From SZUA-35 sp964351995 (GTDB taxonomy: Bacteria > Actinomycetota > Acidimicrobiia > Acidimicrobiales > SZUA-35): 64,000 nt of DNA. Position 1 is the stretch's first letter; every line of letters starts with the position of its first letter. Shown one piece after another: positions 50,505 to 59,773 of the stretch. Below the pieces are notes generated by a model. The model searched no databases, was not told the origin of the DNA, and was given only the letters and a program-made list of their open reading frames with translations. The translations under genes and the position numbers were made by a program. Location of the stretch: assembly GCA_964351995.1 (NCBI GenBank), contig CAYGQE010000021.1:25207-89206 (forward strand). The letters run 5' to 3'.

Positions 50505-50942
50505 TTACGGCAGGAGCTGATCGATCGCGCCGGTCCGGCGGGCATGACGACCACCCTCGAACCCGGTTGCGAGGAACGCATCCAAGGCATCGAGAGCAAC
50601 CTGCGGCCCGATGAAGCGCTCGCCGACGCACATGACGTTGGCATCGTTGTGGAGCCTGGTGAACGTGGCTGAAGTGACGTCGTGCACGGTGGCGGCTCGG
50701 ACGCCAGGCACCTTGTTGGCGGCCATGCAGATCCCGATGCCACTCCCGCACACGGCGACACCACGCTCGGCATCGCCGGACACCACGCTGCGTCCAACCG
50801 CAGCCCCGAATTCCGGATAGTCAACGGACTCGGTCGAGTAGGTTCCGACGTCAACGACCTCGTGGCCGCCCTCACGAAGGTGCGCTGCCAGCACCTGCTT
50901 CAGTGCGAACCCAGCATGGTCAGAGCCCACGGCGATCTTCAT
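50505..50942 (-). CDS. rpiB: Ribose-5-phosphate isomerase B
   Basis: Interconverts ribose-5-P and ribulose-5-P. 145 aa. Motifs: MKIAVGSDHAGFALK, VDYPEFGAAVG, the catalytic Cys in AVCGSGIGICMAANK and RAATVHDVTSATFTRLHNDANVMCVGERF. It begins one base after the stop of the cyclic-nucleotide-binding gene, so the two are probably cotranscribed with glyA. Confidence 0.93.
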   Translation of the reverse strand: MKIAVGSDHAGFALKQVLAAHLREGGHEVVDVGTYSTESVDYPEFGAAVGRSVVSGDAERGVAVCGSGIGICMAANKVPGVRAATVHDVTSATFTRLHNDANVMCVGERFIGPQVALDALDAFLATGFEGGRHARRTGAIDQLLP

Positions 50943-50943
50943 G

Positions 50944-51375
50944 TCAGCTGTCGCGACGGCTGATGTTGTCGCTCAGCCGATCGGTGAGAATCGATGAGAT
51001 TCGATCCTTGGCTACCGGGTTCGCGTCGAGGATCGCATTGAAGCCCTCGATGTCGAACGAGACAAGCACCATGTCGGTTTCGGCGACGATTGCTGCATTG
51101 CGTGGTCGGTGTTCGAGCAGCGCCATCTCGCCGATCATCGAACCAGCGCCGACGGATGCGACGTATTCGCCGTTCATGACCACTCGAGCGGTGCCATCGA
51201 CGATGACCCAACACTCGGCGCCAACGCGACCCTGGTCCGCTATCTCAGCGCCAGCCGACGCGTCGACTCGCTCGCCGAGCTGTGCCACCTGCTCGACCTG
51301 CTCGCCGCTGAAGCCTTCGAACAGGGTCACCCCGGAAAGCCACTCGGTGTCGAGTTTGTTGTTACGTCCGAACAT
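50944..51375 (-). CDS. Cyclic-nucleotide-binding domain protein
   Basis: A 143-aa single-domain protein of the CAP/CRP cNMP-binding fold: LFEGFSGEQVEQVAQLGERVDASAGAEIADQGRVGAECWVIVDGTARVVMNG, then the phosphate-binding cassette GSMIGEMALLEHRPRNAAIVAETD. No DNA-binding domain follows. It is likely a small regulatory or sensing subunit. ATG 51375 has GAGGAGA 7 bases upstream; the longer frame is rejected. It stands where sua5 is found in mycobacterial gene order. Confidence 0.85.
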   Translation of the reverse strand: MFGRNNKLDTEWLSGVTLFEGFSGEQVEQVAQLGERVDASAGAEIADQGRVGAECWVIVDGTARVVMNGEYVASVGAGSMIGEMALLEHRPRNAAIVAETDMVLVSFDIEGFNAILDANPVAKDRISSILTDRLSDNISRRDS

Positions 51376-51475
51376 CGCATGTCTCCTCGTGCCGTTTGCC
51401 CGGACAGTAGCCGCATCGCCCGCGACCGGCGAGATGTTCGCGTTGCGTCCGGAAAACCTGACCCGCATTGACCCC

Positions 51476-52399
51476 TCAGCGTCGGAGTCTTCTGGCCACG
51501 ACACCACGCGGTAGACCATTGAGGTCATCGAACACCTCAACATCGACGAATCGCTGGCTGGCCCGCTCGGCAACGATCTCGGTTTGCCACGGCGACATCT
51601 CGAGCACGAGCGCTCCGCTCTCGACGAGCCACTCCGGTGCGACATCGATGATCAGGTCAAGGGCTTCGGTTCCCACCGGCCCCGGAATCAATGCCAGCGA
51701 GGGCTCCCAATCAGTGACCGTCGGGCTGAGTACCTCGTCGGCAGCGATGTACGGCGGGTTGGAAGCGATCACGCCGACTGACCCCATGAGTTCAGGCGGA
51801 AGCGCATCGAACCACGAGCCGTGTCCGATACGAGTTCGGGTCGCTTTGCGACCAAGGCCGGCCAAGTTGCTCCTGGCCACGGTGAGCGCTTCCTCGGAGA
51901 CGTCGGTCAACCAGGTGTCCACCTCGTCGACCTCCGCAGCAATCGACAGGCCAATCGCACCGCTTCCACACCCGAGGTCGACCGCCACCAACGGGCCATC
52001 AACGGCGAGTCTCCGCACCTCATCGATGGCGACGCCGGCCACGATCTCGGTTTCAGGTCGTGGGATCAAGACCCGGCGATCCACGAACAGATCAAGAGAT
52101 CGGAAACCCCAGCGACCGACGACGTACTGGATGGGCTCGCCGGCCAGTCGACGAGCAAGTCTTCGGTCAAAGGCTGCCATCCCTCGCTCGGTGACGAGGT
52201 CACCCAACACGAGGGCGAGCTCGGCGCCTTCTGCGCCCGAACACTCTTCCACGATGCGACGAGCGCTGACGTCGGGCTCCCCAACACCAGCTGCCGACAA
52301 GCGTTGCTTGGCTTCTGCCAGGAGCTCGCGCCATGACACGGTGCCGTCGTCCGGCTCGGGCAGATCCAACGGATCAGACGTGGACTGGTCCCCGCTCAC
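51476..52399 (-). CDS. prmC: Release factor glutamine methyltransferase PrmC
   Basis: Methylates the GGQ glutamine of RF1 and RF2. 307 aa. The SAM motif is VAVDLGCGSGAIGLSIA and the catalytic tetrapeptide is in VIASNPPYIAADE. N-terminal helical substrate domain: WRELLAEAKQRLSAAGV ... GEPIQYVVGRWGF. GTG 52399 overlaps the prfA stop (GTGA), so the modifying enzyme is coupled to its substrate. Confidence 0.95.
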   Translation of the reverse strand: MSGDQSTSDPLDLPEPDDGTVSWRELLAEAKQRLSAAGVGEPDVSARRIVEECSGAEGAELALVLGDLVTERGMAAFDRRLARRLAGEPIQYVVGRWGFRSLDLFVDRRVLIPRPETEIVAGVAIDEVRRLAVDGPLVAVDLGCGSGAIGLSIAAEVDEVDTWLTDVSEEALTVARSNLAGLGRKATRTRIGHGSWFDALPPELMGSVGVIASNPPYIAADEVLSPTVTDWEPSLALIPGPVGTEALDLIIDVAPEWLVESGALVLEMSPWQTEIVAERASQRFVDVEVFDDLNGLPRGVVARRLRR

Positions 52400-53481
52400 G
52401 ACCGGTCCGAGCCGTCGACGATCTCTTCTTGGAGCTGGCGAGTTCGCTCTTCCTGGACGAGCGCATCGCTCACCTCATCGAGCTCGCCCGACAAGATCTT
52501 GTCGAGCTTGTACAGCGTCAGCCCAATGCGATGATCGGTGACCCGATTCTCCTTGAAGTTGTAGGTGCGGATCTTCTCGGACCGGCCACCGCCGCCGACT
52601 TGATCCTTGCGCTGAGCAGAACTCTCGGCTCGGGCCTTTTCCTGCTCAGCCGCCAACAGACGAGACCGAAGGACGACCATGGCCTGCGCCCGGTTCTGAA
52701 TCTGGCTTTTCTCGTCCTGCATCGTGACCATCACACCGGTCGGCTTGTGCAGAATGCGCACCGCCGAGTCGGTGGTGTTGACGCTCTGGCCACCAGCCCC
52801 CGACGATCGATAGGTGTCGATCTGCAGGTCGTTCTGGTCGATGTGGATGTCGATCTCATCCGCTTCGGGCAGGACCGAAATCGTGGCCGACGAGGTATGG
52901 ACGCGACCCTGGGACTCGGTGACTGGAACCCGCTGCACTCGGTGTGGCCCCGCCTCGAACTTCATGCGGGTCCACACACCTTCACCAGCGAGCGAGAAGG
53001 TGACATCACTGAAACCACCGAGGTCCGATGGATGCGAGCCGAGCATCTCCATCTTCCATTTCTGGGTTTGGGCGAAGCTCTTGTACATCTCGAACAGATC
53101 CCTGGCAAAGAGGTTGGCTTCTTCTCCGCCTTCGGCACCGCGGATCTCGACGATGACGTTGCGCCCATCGTTGGGATCTTTCGGCAGCAGGAGTAGTCGA
53201 ACCTCTTGCTCGAGTCCTTCGATCGCGGTTTCGGCGCCGTTGATCTCGACTCGCAGCTCTTCGCGTTCTTCTGACTCGGCTTCGGCGTACAGCATCTTCG
53301 CGACGTCGAGGGTTTCGTGGGCACTGCGCAACGCAGCTCCGACGGAGGCGATCTCTCCCAGCTCGGAGTAGCGGCGCATGATCTCCACATACCGCTTGTT
53401 GTCAGATGCAAGGTCGGGATCGCCGAGCCTCGCTTCGATCTCGGCGTGTTCGCGTTCAATGGCGGCGATCCGGTCGAGCAT
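52396..53481 (-). CDS. prfA: Peptide chain release factor 1
   Basis: Recognises UAA and UAG and triggers peptide release. 361 aa. The GGQ motif is YRSSGAGGQSVNTTDSAVRI; the codon-recognition P-x-T is in VQRVPVTESQGRVHTS. N-terminal coiled region and C-terminal EKIRTYNFKENRVTDHRI are typical of RF1. Start ATG 53481. Upstream is the unrecognised gene at 53540, with 58 bases between. Confidence 0.97.
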   Translation of the reverse strand: MLDRIAAIEREHAEIEARLGDPDLASDNKRYVEIMRRYSELGEIASVGAALRSAHETLDVAKMLYAEAESEEREELRVEINGAETAIEGLEQEVRLLLLPKDPNDGRNVIVEIRGAEGGEEANLFARDLFEMYKSFAQTQKWKMEMLGSHPSDLGGFSDVTFSLAGEGVWTRMKFEAGPHRVQRVPVTESQGRVHTSSATISVLPEADEIDIHIDQNDLQIDTYRSSGAGGQSVNTTDSAVRILHKPTGVMVTMQDEKSQIQNRAQAMVVLRSRLLAAEQEKARAESSAQRKDQVGGGGRSEKIRTYNFKENRVTDHRIGLTLYKLDKILSGELDEVSDALVQEERTRQLQEEIVDGSDRS

Positions 53482-53539
53482 CAGCGGGATGCTAGCGAGC
53501 CACAGCGGTTGGTCAGGCAGCAGCTGGTCAGCCAGTCGC

Positions 53540-54418
53540 TCACCAGGGTGGGGCGATACTCAAGAGCTGACAGTCACGGGTGATCGCAACCAGGGATTCG
53601 GTGACCGCATGACGGTCTCGCTCGGGGACCACGATCCACAGCTCGGCATCTGGCGACTCTCGTTGCCGATAGTCAGCGGCTTCAGGAACGACGTCGAGAT
53701 CAATTCCGCTTGAACACACCACGACAACAGGTCGGCCGTCGAGACGTTCGCCGACGGCGGCGGACGGCACATTGCCCAAAACGGTGCTGCGAGCCACGAG
53801 CGGCGCAATCGCTGTGAGTGAGGAGAGTCCGATCGTCGCTGGGTCGTCGATCAGCACCGACCGCAACCAGCGTTCTCTTGCCATCCGAGCGAGTGGGTGC
53901 ATCGAGCCGCGCTGTCGTTCCGCTGCAACCATGGTGACGGCACGCCGTACCGCCGTGCCGCTGTCCACGTTCGAATGAACCAAGGTGTGGAGCTCACGAT
54001 CAGCCTCGCCAACACCCACCTCGATGGATGCCGGCCCGTTTATCGGCTGGTCGATGCGAGCGACTTCGAGACCGGCGACCTCGGCGACAATCCGACCATG
54101 ATCATCGACCGGCCTCGCACCGGCCTCGCTCATGATCGGAGCAAGATCCCACATCTCGGCGCTGAGCACCGGCGGTGGCGCAATGGGATCGGGCTCTGCT
54201 ACCACGAGTTCCACACCGTCGACGGCAACGACATCAACTCGCATTGCCTCGACATCGTGGACCCGACGAGCAAGCGAGCCTGCGTGTTCCGCCTCAGCCA
54301 CGAGGTGCAGGTGGTCGACACCAGACCGCAGAGCCCATATCAGCGCCGGACCCGCCATTCGATCGTCAGCGGCGTAGAACACGCCATGTCGGTGGCCGGC
54401 GACACCTTCCGCAGTCAC
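53540..54418 (-). CDS. Conserved-position protein of unknown function between rpmE and prfA
   Basis: No family recognised; resembles archaeal-type release factor or Pelota-like layouts only vaguely. From GTG 54418 it is 292 aa, alpha/beta in pattern (DHLHLVAEAEHAGSLARRVHD, RPVVVVCSSGIDLDVVPEAADYRQRESPDAELWIVVPERD). The frame stays open and protein-like upstream to the TGA at 54566, adding LIIDDSLGVAGGFVASADG; the only possible start there is CTG 54562, 3 bases after the rpmE stop codon. The true N terminus is therefore uncertain and may be 48 residues longer. Confidence 0.7.
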   Translation of the reverse strand: MTAEGVAGHRHGVFYAADDRMAGPALIWALRSGVDHLHLVAEAEHAGSLARRVHDVEAMRVDVVAVDGVELVVAEPDPIAPPPVLSAEMWDLAPIMSEAGARPVDDHGRIVAEVAGLEVARIDQPINGPASIEVGVGEADRELHTLVHSNVDSGTAVRRAVTMVAAERQRGSMHPLARMARERWLRSVLIDDPATIGLSSLTAIAPLVARSTVLGNVPSAAVGERLDGRPVVVVCSSGIDLDVVPEAADYRQRESPDAELWIVVPERDRHAVTESLVAITRDCQLLSIAPPW

Positions 54419-54565
54419 ACCATCGGCGGACGCGACAAAACCCCCGGCAACGCCGAGGGAATCATCGATGATCAGTTCCGAGCCGAGATGGCCTCGAACC
54501 AGTGATTTGAGCTTGGCAGCGACGAGAAGACGTCGCTGCTCCTGTCCGAGCTGGTTGCTCAGGAC

Positions 54566-54877
54566 TCAGCTCGGATCAGATTCGGGAGCGGTTGTTTCGG
54601 TTGCCTCTGCATCGGGGGCCGCGTCGGTCTTCTTGCGGCGACCGAAGCGACGTTCGAAGCGCTCGACACGACCAGCGGTGTCAATGATCTTCATCTGACC
54701 GGTGAAGAAGGGGTGACTCGCCGAGGAGATGTCCACCTTGTGCAGCGGGTAGGTGTTTCCGTCTTCCCATTCGATGGTCTCAGAGGTGCTGATCGTCGAC
54801 TTGGTGAGGATGGAGAAGTCCGCTGAGGGGTCCTGGAAGACCACGTAGCGGTAGTTCGGGTGAATGTCGGTCTTCAT
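54566..54877 (-). CDS. rpmE: 50S ribosomal protein L31 type B
   Basis: 103 aa. MKTDIHPNYRYVVFQDPSADFSILTKSTI and the following SSASHPFFTGQMKIIDTAGRVERFERRFGRR are the type B L31 sequence. The zinc-binding cysteines of type A are absent, so this is the zinc-independent form. An acidic tail (TDAAPDAEATETTAPESDPS) extends beyond the usual end. It lies directly after rho, as in other actinobacteria. Confidence 0.95.
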   Translation of the reverse strand: MKTDIHPNYRYVVFQDPSADFSILTKSTISTSETIEWEDGNTYPLHKVDISSASHPFFTGQMKIIDTAGRVERFERRFGRRKKTDAAPDAEATETTAPESDPS

Positions 54878-54939
54878 AGCTGGACCATTCTGGCGGTTGA
54901 TTGCGCCGAGTGAAACCTCATCGACGAGGTCGTGGATTG

Positions 54940-56811
54940 TTAGAGAGAAGTCGCCTTGGCGATGCCGGCGAGGAAAGCTTCGTTCGAGGTGCTTGCTTCC
55001 AGCCGCTCGACGAGACGGCGAGCGGCGTCCACCGCTGGTCCGTCGGCTTCGTCGATGGCGGTCGCCATGAGCGTTCGGAGGACATCGACCGCAGCCAGGT
55101 CATCAGGTTCGGCGAGCAGATCGGCGTTGCGGGTCATCGAGAGTTCGAGATCGATGTTGGGGAACACGCCTTCGTCGGCCAGCCACGCATCGAGGTGGAC
55201 CTCCGACGTCGACGTGCCTTGGAACTCTTCGAAGATCGCCTCGTCGAATATGGCCCCGGTCCCGACTCGGATCGTGGCCAGAATCGTCAGCGATCCCGCC
55301 TCTTCGAGCTTGCGAGCAGATCCGAAGAAGCGCTTGGTGGGATGCAAGGCCGCGGCATCAACGCCAGCAATGGTGCGCCCGGAGGGCTGCACACCGAGAC
55401 TGTACGCCTTGGCGATGCTCGTGAGCCCATCAGCGATGATGACAACGTCTTCGCCGCCTTCGACCATGCGCTTGGCTCGTTCGATCGTGAAGTCGACCAG
55501 AGCGCACTGCTCTTCCGGCGGTGCGTCGAACGAAGCAGCGGCGACCTCGCCGAACTCGAGCGAGCGGCGAACCTCGACAACCTCTTCTGGACGGCCGTCG
55601 AACAGTAACACCATCAAGTGGATTTCGGGGTTGTTGGTCTCGATGCCACCCGCCAACTGTTTGATCAGTTCGATCGAGCCGGACTCCGGCGGAGCCACAA
55701 TGAGCCCGCGCTGACCTTTGCCGATGGGCGCCAGCAGATCGACGAGCCGAGCGGCCGAAGCGGTCGGCCGCTCCTCCATTTCGAGGCGGAGGCGCTCGAA
55801 CGGGGAAACCGGGGTGAGATCTTCGAAACGGAGACGGGACTTGCTCAGCTCGGGATCGGCGCCGTTGATCGAAGAGATCGACTGCAACGCCGGGTTCTTT
55901 TCGTTCCGGTTTGCGGGGCGAGCCGAGCCTTCAACGAGATCGCCCTTGCGAAGTCCGAAGAGGCGAGCCATCTTCACCGGGACATACACGTCCTCGGCCG
56001 ATTGCAGATACCCGTTGACCCGAAGAAATCCGTAGCCATCGTCACGCAGGTCGAGGTATCCGGAGGCTTCGATGGCTTCCATCGCCGGCAGTTGCTCGTC
56101 GTCGCGATCGCGGCCACGACCTCGGCGGCGGCGACGGCGGTTGGAACCGTCTCCGTCGTCGGCGTTCTTGTCCTCGCCACTCCTTTGATTGCCGCCTTTG
56201 TCGCTCTCGGGCTTGTCACCGTTGCCCGCATCAGGCTTGTCTGCGTTGTCGGCGCCGCTCTTGTCAGTGTTGCCGCTCTTCTCAGTCCCAGAACGATCAC
56301 CCTTGGAGCGATCTTGGCTGCCACCGTTCCGCTCTGCGCTGTTGTTCTGCTTCGTCGCGCCGTTCTGCTGTTGGCGACCGGCAGGAGCGTCGGCGCGTGC
56401 AGGACGGCCGCCGTTGTCGACCTCGGTCTCCCATTCGGCAGGCGGCTCGTTGCTTTTCTTGCCACGTCGGGCTCGAGGTGGACGATTGGACGATTGTCCA
56501 TCGGCTCGCTGGCCACGCACCGGCTGACCGACCGCATCGGAGGAGGACGGCGATTCGCCAGGAGCCGGAGCGCTGCTGCTGCTCGGTTCGTTCGCGCTCG
56601 GCTCTGCCGGCGCTTCGTCAGCAACCATTTCGGGGGCGGAAGCTGAGGCCGCAGCTTCCACAACACCAGAGAGTTCGAGCACAGCATCGATGAGATCCGC
56701 TTTGGTGGCCCGACTCGGCGACTTTCCGCCCAGGGCTGCAACGATCGTCTGCAGCTCGGACTTGTCTTTCTTCTGTAGCTCGACGCGCTCGACGCTCAAG
56801 TTGTCGCTCAC
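54940..56811 (-). CDS. rho: Transcription termination factor Rho
   Basis: RNA-dependent hexameric helicase. From GTG 56811 it is 623 aa. An N-terminal SAP-like helix (LQTIVAALGGKSPSRATKADLIDAVLEL) is followed by a 170-residue low-complexity insertion rich in Asn, Gly, Asp, Lys and Arg (ends NRRRRRRGRGRDRDDE), typical of actinobacterial Rho. The RNA-binding domain has GYLDLRDDGYGFLRVNGYL; Walker A is PIGKGQRGLIVAPP; Q and R loops follow. The GTG has GAGGAG 8 bases upstream, which decides against the nearby GTG at 56820. Confidence 0.95.
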   Translation of the reverse strand: MSDNLSVERVELQKKDKSELQTIVAALGGKSPSRATKADLIDAVLELSGVVEAAASASAPEMVADEAPAEPSANEPSSSSAPAPGESPSSSDAVGQPVRGQRADGQSSNRPPRARRGKKSNEPPAEWETEVDNGGRPARADAPAGRQQQNGATKQNNSAERNGGSQDRSKGDRSGTEKSGNTDKSGADNADKPDAGNGDKPESDKGGNQRSGEDKNADDGDGSNRRRRRRGRGRDRDDEQLPAMEAIEASGYLDLRDDGYGFLRVNGYLQSAEDVYVPVKMARLFGLRKGDLVEGSARPANRNEKNPALQSISSINGADPELSKSRLRFEDLTPVSPFERLRLEMEERPTASAARLVDLLAPIGKGQRGLIVAPPESGSIELIKQLAGGIETNNPEIHLMVLLFDGRPEEVVEVRRSLEFGEVAAASFDAPPEEQCALVDFTIERAKRMVEGGEDVVIIADGLTSIAKAYSLGVQPSGRTIAGVDAAALHPTKRFFGSARKLEEAGSLTILATIRVGTGAIFDEAIFEEFQGTSTSEVHLDAWLADEGVFPNIDLELSMTRNADLLAEPDDLAAVDVLRTLMATAIDEADGPAVDAARRLVERLEASTSNEAFLAGIAKATSL

Positions 56812-56969
56812 AACACACACTCCTCGGGCCGGCACACCGGCGCTACTGGCGCCATTGTCGAGCGGCGCCTCATGGCGGTGGGCCCCCGATTCACGACCGA
56901 AGTCTTCGAACCGAAACCCGCGAGCTAGACCACCGGCATTCGATATCCGTGTGTTCCGCTGGCCAGAGG

Positions 56970-58400
56970 CTACCGAGTGTCGCCGTTTCCTCCACTGTCA
57001 CTCGACTCAGGAGCTCTGATGGTGTCGGCAAAGGCGGCCATGGCGTCCGCGATCGTTGCCAGATCGTTGTCGAACTCCACGAACCGTTCGGTCCGATCGA
57101 ACAACTCCGAAAGGAACCCTGGAAGCGGCGGACGAACGCCGGTTGCTCGCTCGACAGCATCGGGGAACTTGGCTGGATCGGCCGTGGCGAGCGTGATCAT
57201 CGGGACACCGGCTTCGCCGAAATCACCTGCCACCTTGGTACCGATCGCGGTATGAGGATCGAGCAGCAGCCCGAGTTCATCGTGGACACGAGCGATCTCG
57301 GTGAGTGTTTCGTCATCGCTGACCCTGGCGGCGTCGAATTCGGCGCGGATGAGGGTGGTCCAAGCTGGCGGCACTGTTGCTCGGCCACTGGACCGGAACT
57401 CAGTCAGCAGCGCAGCCACCGCATCGCCGTCGCGCCCGCTTGCTTCCCAGAGCAGCCGTTCGAAGTTCGATGACACCTGGATGTCCATGCTCGGGCTGAG
57501 CGACGGAGCAACGTTGCGACTCGAAAGGGTTCCGGTCTCGAAGTAACGGGTGAGAACATCGTTGCGGTTGGAGGCGATGACCAGACGGTCGATCGGCACG
57601 CCCATTCGCTTCGCATACCAACCCGACAGCACATTGCCGAAGTTGCCGGTCGGCACCGAGAAGCTGATCGGTGACGACATGTTGTTGATGCGAAGTGAAG
57701 CAACGACGTAGTAGACGATCTGCGCCATCACTCGGCCCCAGTTGATCGAATTGACTGCAGCAAGGCGCAGGCTGTCCCGAAGCTCAGGATCGTTGAAGGC
57801 AGCCTTGACCAGGTCCTGGCAGTCGTCGAACGTGCCGTTGACCGCAGCGTTCATGACATTTGGAGCGTCGACAGTGGTCATCTGTTTCCGCTGCACGTCG
57901 CTGACCCGACCGTTCGGATGCAAAACGGTAATGGCCAGGTGGTGTCGATTGGCCAACGCCTCGATAGCGGCCGAGCCGGTGTCACCCGACGTTGCAGCGA
58001 AGACCATTGCCTCGCTCCCTCGATGACCGAGCTCGTGCTCGAGCATGCGACCAACCAACTGCAGCGCCACGTCCTTGAATGCGAGCGTCGGCCCTTTGGA
58101 CAGGTCGAGCAGGTACTGATCGTGGCCGAGCTCGATCAATGGAGTGACCGCATCATCTCGGAATGGTTGATAGGCGTCGATGACCATCGTGTGGAACGCG
58201 TCGGCGTCGATCGATCCTTCGACGAAAGGCCACATCACCAGCTCGGCGATCTCGGCGTAACTCATCGTCGGGTCGAGTTCTGGCAGCGTCGGGATCTCGA
58301 CGGGGCAGTAGAGCCCGCCATCGACAGCGAGCCCACCCAGGAGCGCATCGGCAAACGACAGCGTCGGCGCCTGTCCCCTGGTCGATTCGTAGCTGGTCAT
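56970..58400 (-). CDS. thrC: Threonine synthase
   Basis: Converts O-phosphohomoserine to threonine, PLP-dependent. 476 aa, the longer (class II-like) form: MTSYESTRGQAPTLSFADALLGGLAVDGGLYCP. The PLP lysine is in KGPTLAFKDVALQL; FAATSGDTGSAAIEAL and SVPTGNFGNVLSGWYAKRMG bind the phosphate and cofactor. Its start overlaps the hom stop by one base. Homoserine kinase (thrB), expected next, is not between thrC and rho. Confidence 0.95.
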   Translation of the reverse strand: MTSYESTRGQAPTLSFADALLGGLAVDGGLYCPVEIPTLPELDPTMSYAEIAELVMWPFVEGSIDADAFHTMVIDAYQPFRDDAVTPLIELGHDQYLLDLSKGPTLAFKDVALQLVGRMLEHELGHRGSEAMVFAATSGDTGSAAIEALANRHHLAITVLHPNGRVSDVQRKQMTTVDAPNVMNAAVNGTFDDCQDLVKAAFNDPELRDSLRLAAVNSINWGRVMAQIVYYVVASLRINNMSSPISFSVPTGNFGNVLSGWYAKRMGVPIDRLVIASNRNDVLTRYFETGTLSSRNVAPSLSPSMDIQVSSNFERLLWEASGRDGDAVAALLTEFRSSGRATVPPAWTTLIRAEFDAARVSDDETLTEIARVHDELGLLLDPHTAIGTKVAGDFGEAGVPMITLATADPAKFPDAVERATGVRPPLPGFLSELFDRTERFVEFDNDLATIADAMAAFADTIRAPESSDSGGNGDTR

Positions 58401-59707
58401 CAGCTGACGACACGCATGACGCTGCGAACACCCAGCACGACGTCGAGCTTGCGAAGGTCGTGAAGGGTGCTCTGCAGATCTCGCTCAACTGCACGATGGG
58501 TCACGAAGACGAGGCGAGCCTCACCGCCGAGTCCCTCCTGTTCCATCGATCGGATCGACACACCGTGACCACCGAAGACGCCCGACACCGTTGACAGAAC
58601 ACCGGGTGAGTCGGCCACTTCGAGGTTGACGTAGTAGGCGCTCTCGAGATCGTCAATGGCGCGAATCGATGCCACTTCGGTACTGAGAGCACCCGGCACC
58701 GTGCGGTAGGTCGAACGGCTAGCGTTGATCGCAGCGTCGATCACGTCGCCAAGCACGGCAGAGGCCGTTGGTCGACCGCCGGCGCCGCGGCCGTAGAACA
58801 TCAATTCACCGGCATCGACACAATCGACGAAGACGGCATTGAAGCTGCCCCTGACCGACGCCAAGGGGTGTGCGTCAGGAACCATTGCCGGGTGCACACG
58901 CACGCCGATCTCTCGCTGACCCTCGTCATCGAACACTTCAGCGATGGCGAGCAACTTGATCTGGTAGCCGAGGCGCTTGGCGAAGTCGATGTCGGCGGCG
59001 GTCACCTGCGAGATGCCCTCGTGGTAGACGTCACCAGCCACCACCCGTGAACCAAAGGCGATGGAGGCCATGATCGCCGCCTTGGCGCCAGCGTCGAAGC
59101 CCTCAACATCAGCTGTGGGATCTCGTTCGGCAAAGCCGAGTTCCTGTGCTTCAGCCAGTGCGTCGCCGTAGGCCGAACCTTCCTCCGCCATCTTGGTCAG
59201 GATGAAGTTGGTGGTGCCGTTGACGATGCCCATCACTCGACGAATGTCCTCACCGACGAGGGACTCCCGCAGCGGTCGCACAATCGGGATTGCTGCCGCG
59301 GCGGCAGCCTCGAACAGCAAGTCGACGCCAGCAGCATCAGCAGCGGCGTAGAGCTCGGCCCCACAATTGGCCAGCAACTCCTTGTTTGCGGTGACGACCG
59401 ACTTGCCAGCAGCAATGGCGGCCAGGATGAGTTCGCGAGCAGGCTCGATGCCGCCAATGACTTCAACGACGAGATCGACGTCGGGGCTGATCACCAATGC
59501 CCTGGCATCAGTGGTGAGCAGCGACGAATCGATCCCATCACCTCGATCGCGACTCGTGCTGCGGACAGCGATCGACGTCACTTCCAGTCGGATGCCCGAC
59601 GCAGCTTCAATGGCGTCGGCCCGCTCGGAAATGAGGTGGACCAACGCACCGCCGACGATGCCACAGCCGAGCAGGCCAACCTTCACCGTTGTTGGAGTTT
59701 CACTCAT
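58400..59707 (-). CDS. hom: Homoserine dehydrogenase
   Basis: Reduces aspartate semialdehyde to homoserine. 435 aa. The NAD(P) motif is VGLLGCGIVGGALVHL; catalytic region ANKELLANCGAELYAAA ... GIVNGTTNFILTKM ... DPTADVEGFDAGAKAAIMA. A C-terminal ACT domain (YYVNLEVADSPGVLSTVSGVFGGHGVSI) suggests feedback control by threonine. It follows lysA on the same strand. Confidence 0.96.
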   Translation of the reverse strand: MSETPTTVKVGLLGCGIVGGALVHLISERADAIEAASGIRLEVTSIAVRSTSRDRGDGIDSSLLTTDARALVISPDVDLVVEVIGGIEPARELILAAIAAGKSVVTANKELLANCGAELYAAADAAGVDLLFEAAAAAAIPIVRPLRESLVGEDIRRVMGIVNGTTNFILTKMAEEGSAYGDALAEAQELGFAERDPTADVEGFDAGAKAAIMASIAFGSRVVAGDVYHEGISQVTAADIDFAKRLGYQIKLLAIAEVFDDEGQREIGVRVHPAMVPDAHPLASVRGSFNAVFVDCVDAGELMFYGRGAGGRPTASAVLGDVIDAAINASRSTYRTVPGALSTEVASIRAIDDLESAYYVNLEVADSPGVLSTVSGVFGGHGVSIRSMEQEGLGGEARLVFVTHRAVERDLQSTLHDLRKLDVVLGVRSVMRVVS

Positions 59708-59773
59708 GGATTGCTCGCTCTCGGAAGGTTTCGTTCAACGATCTCGAAGAGATCGTAGGGAATGGGGTTGTCA

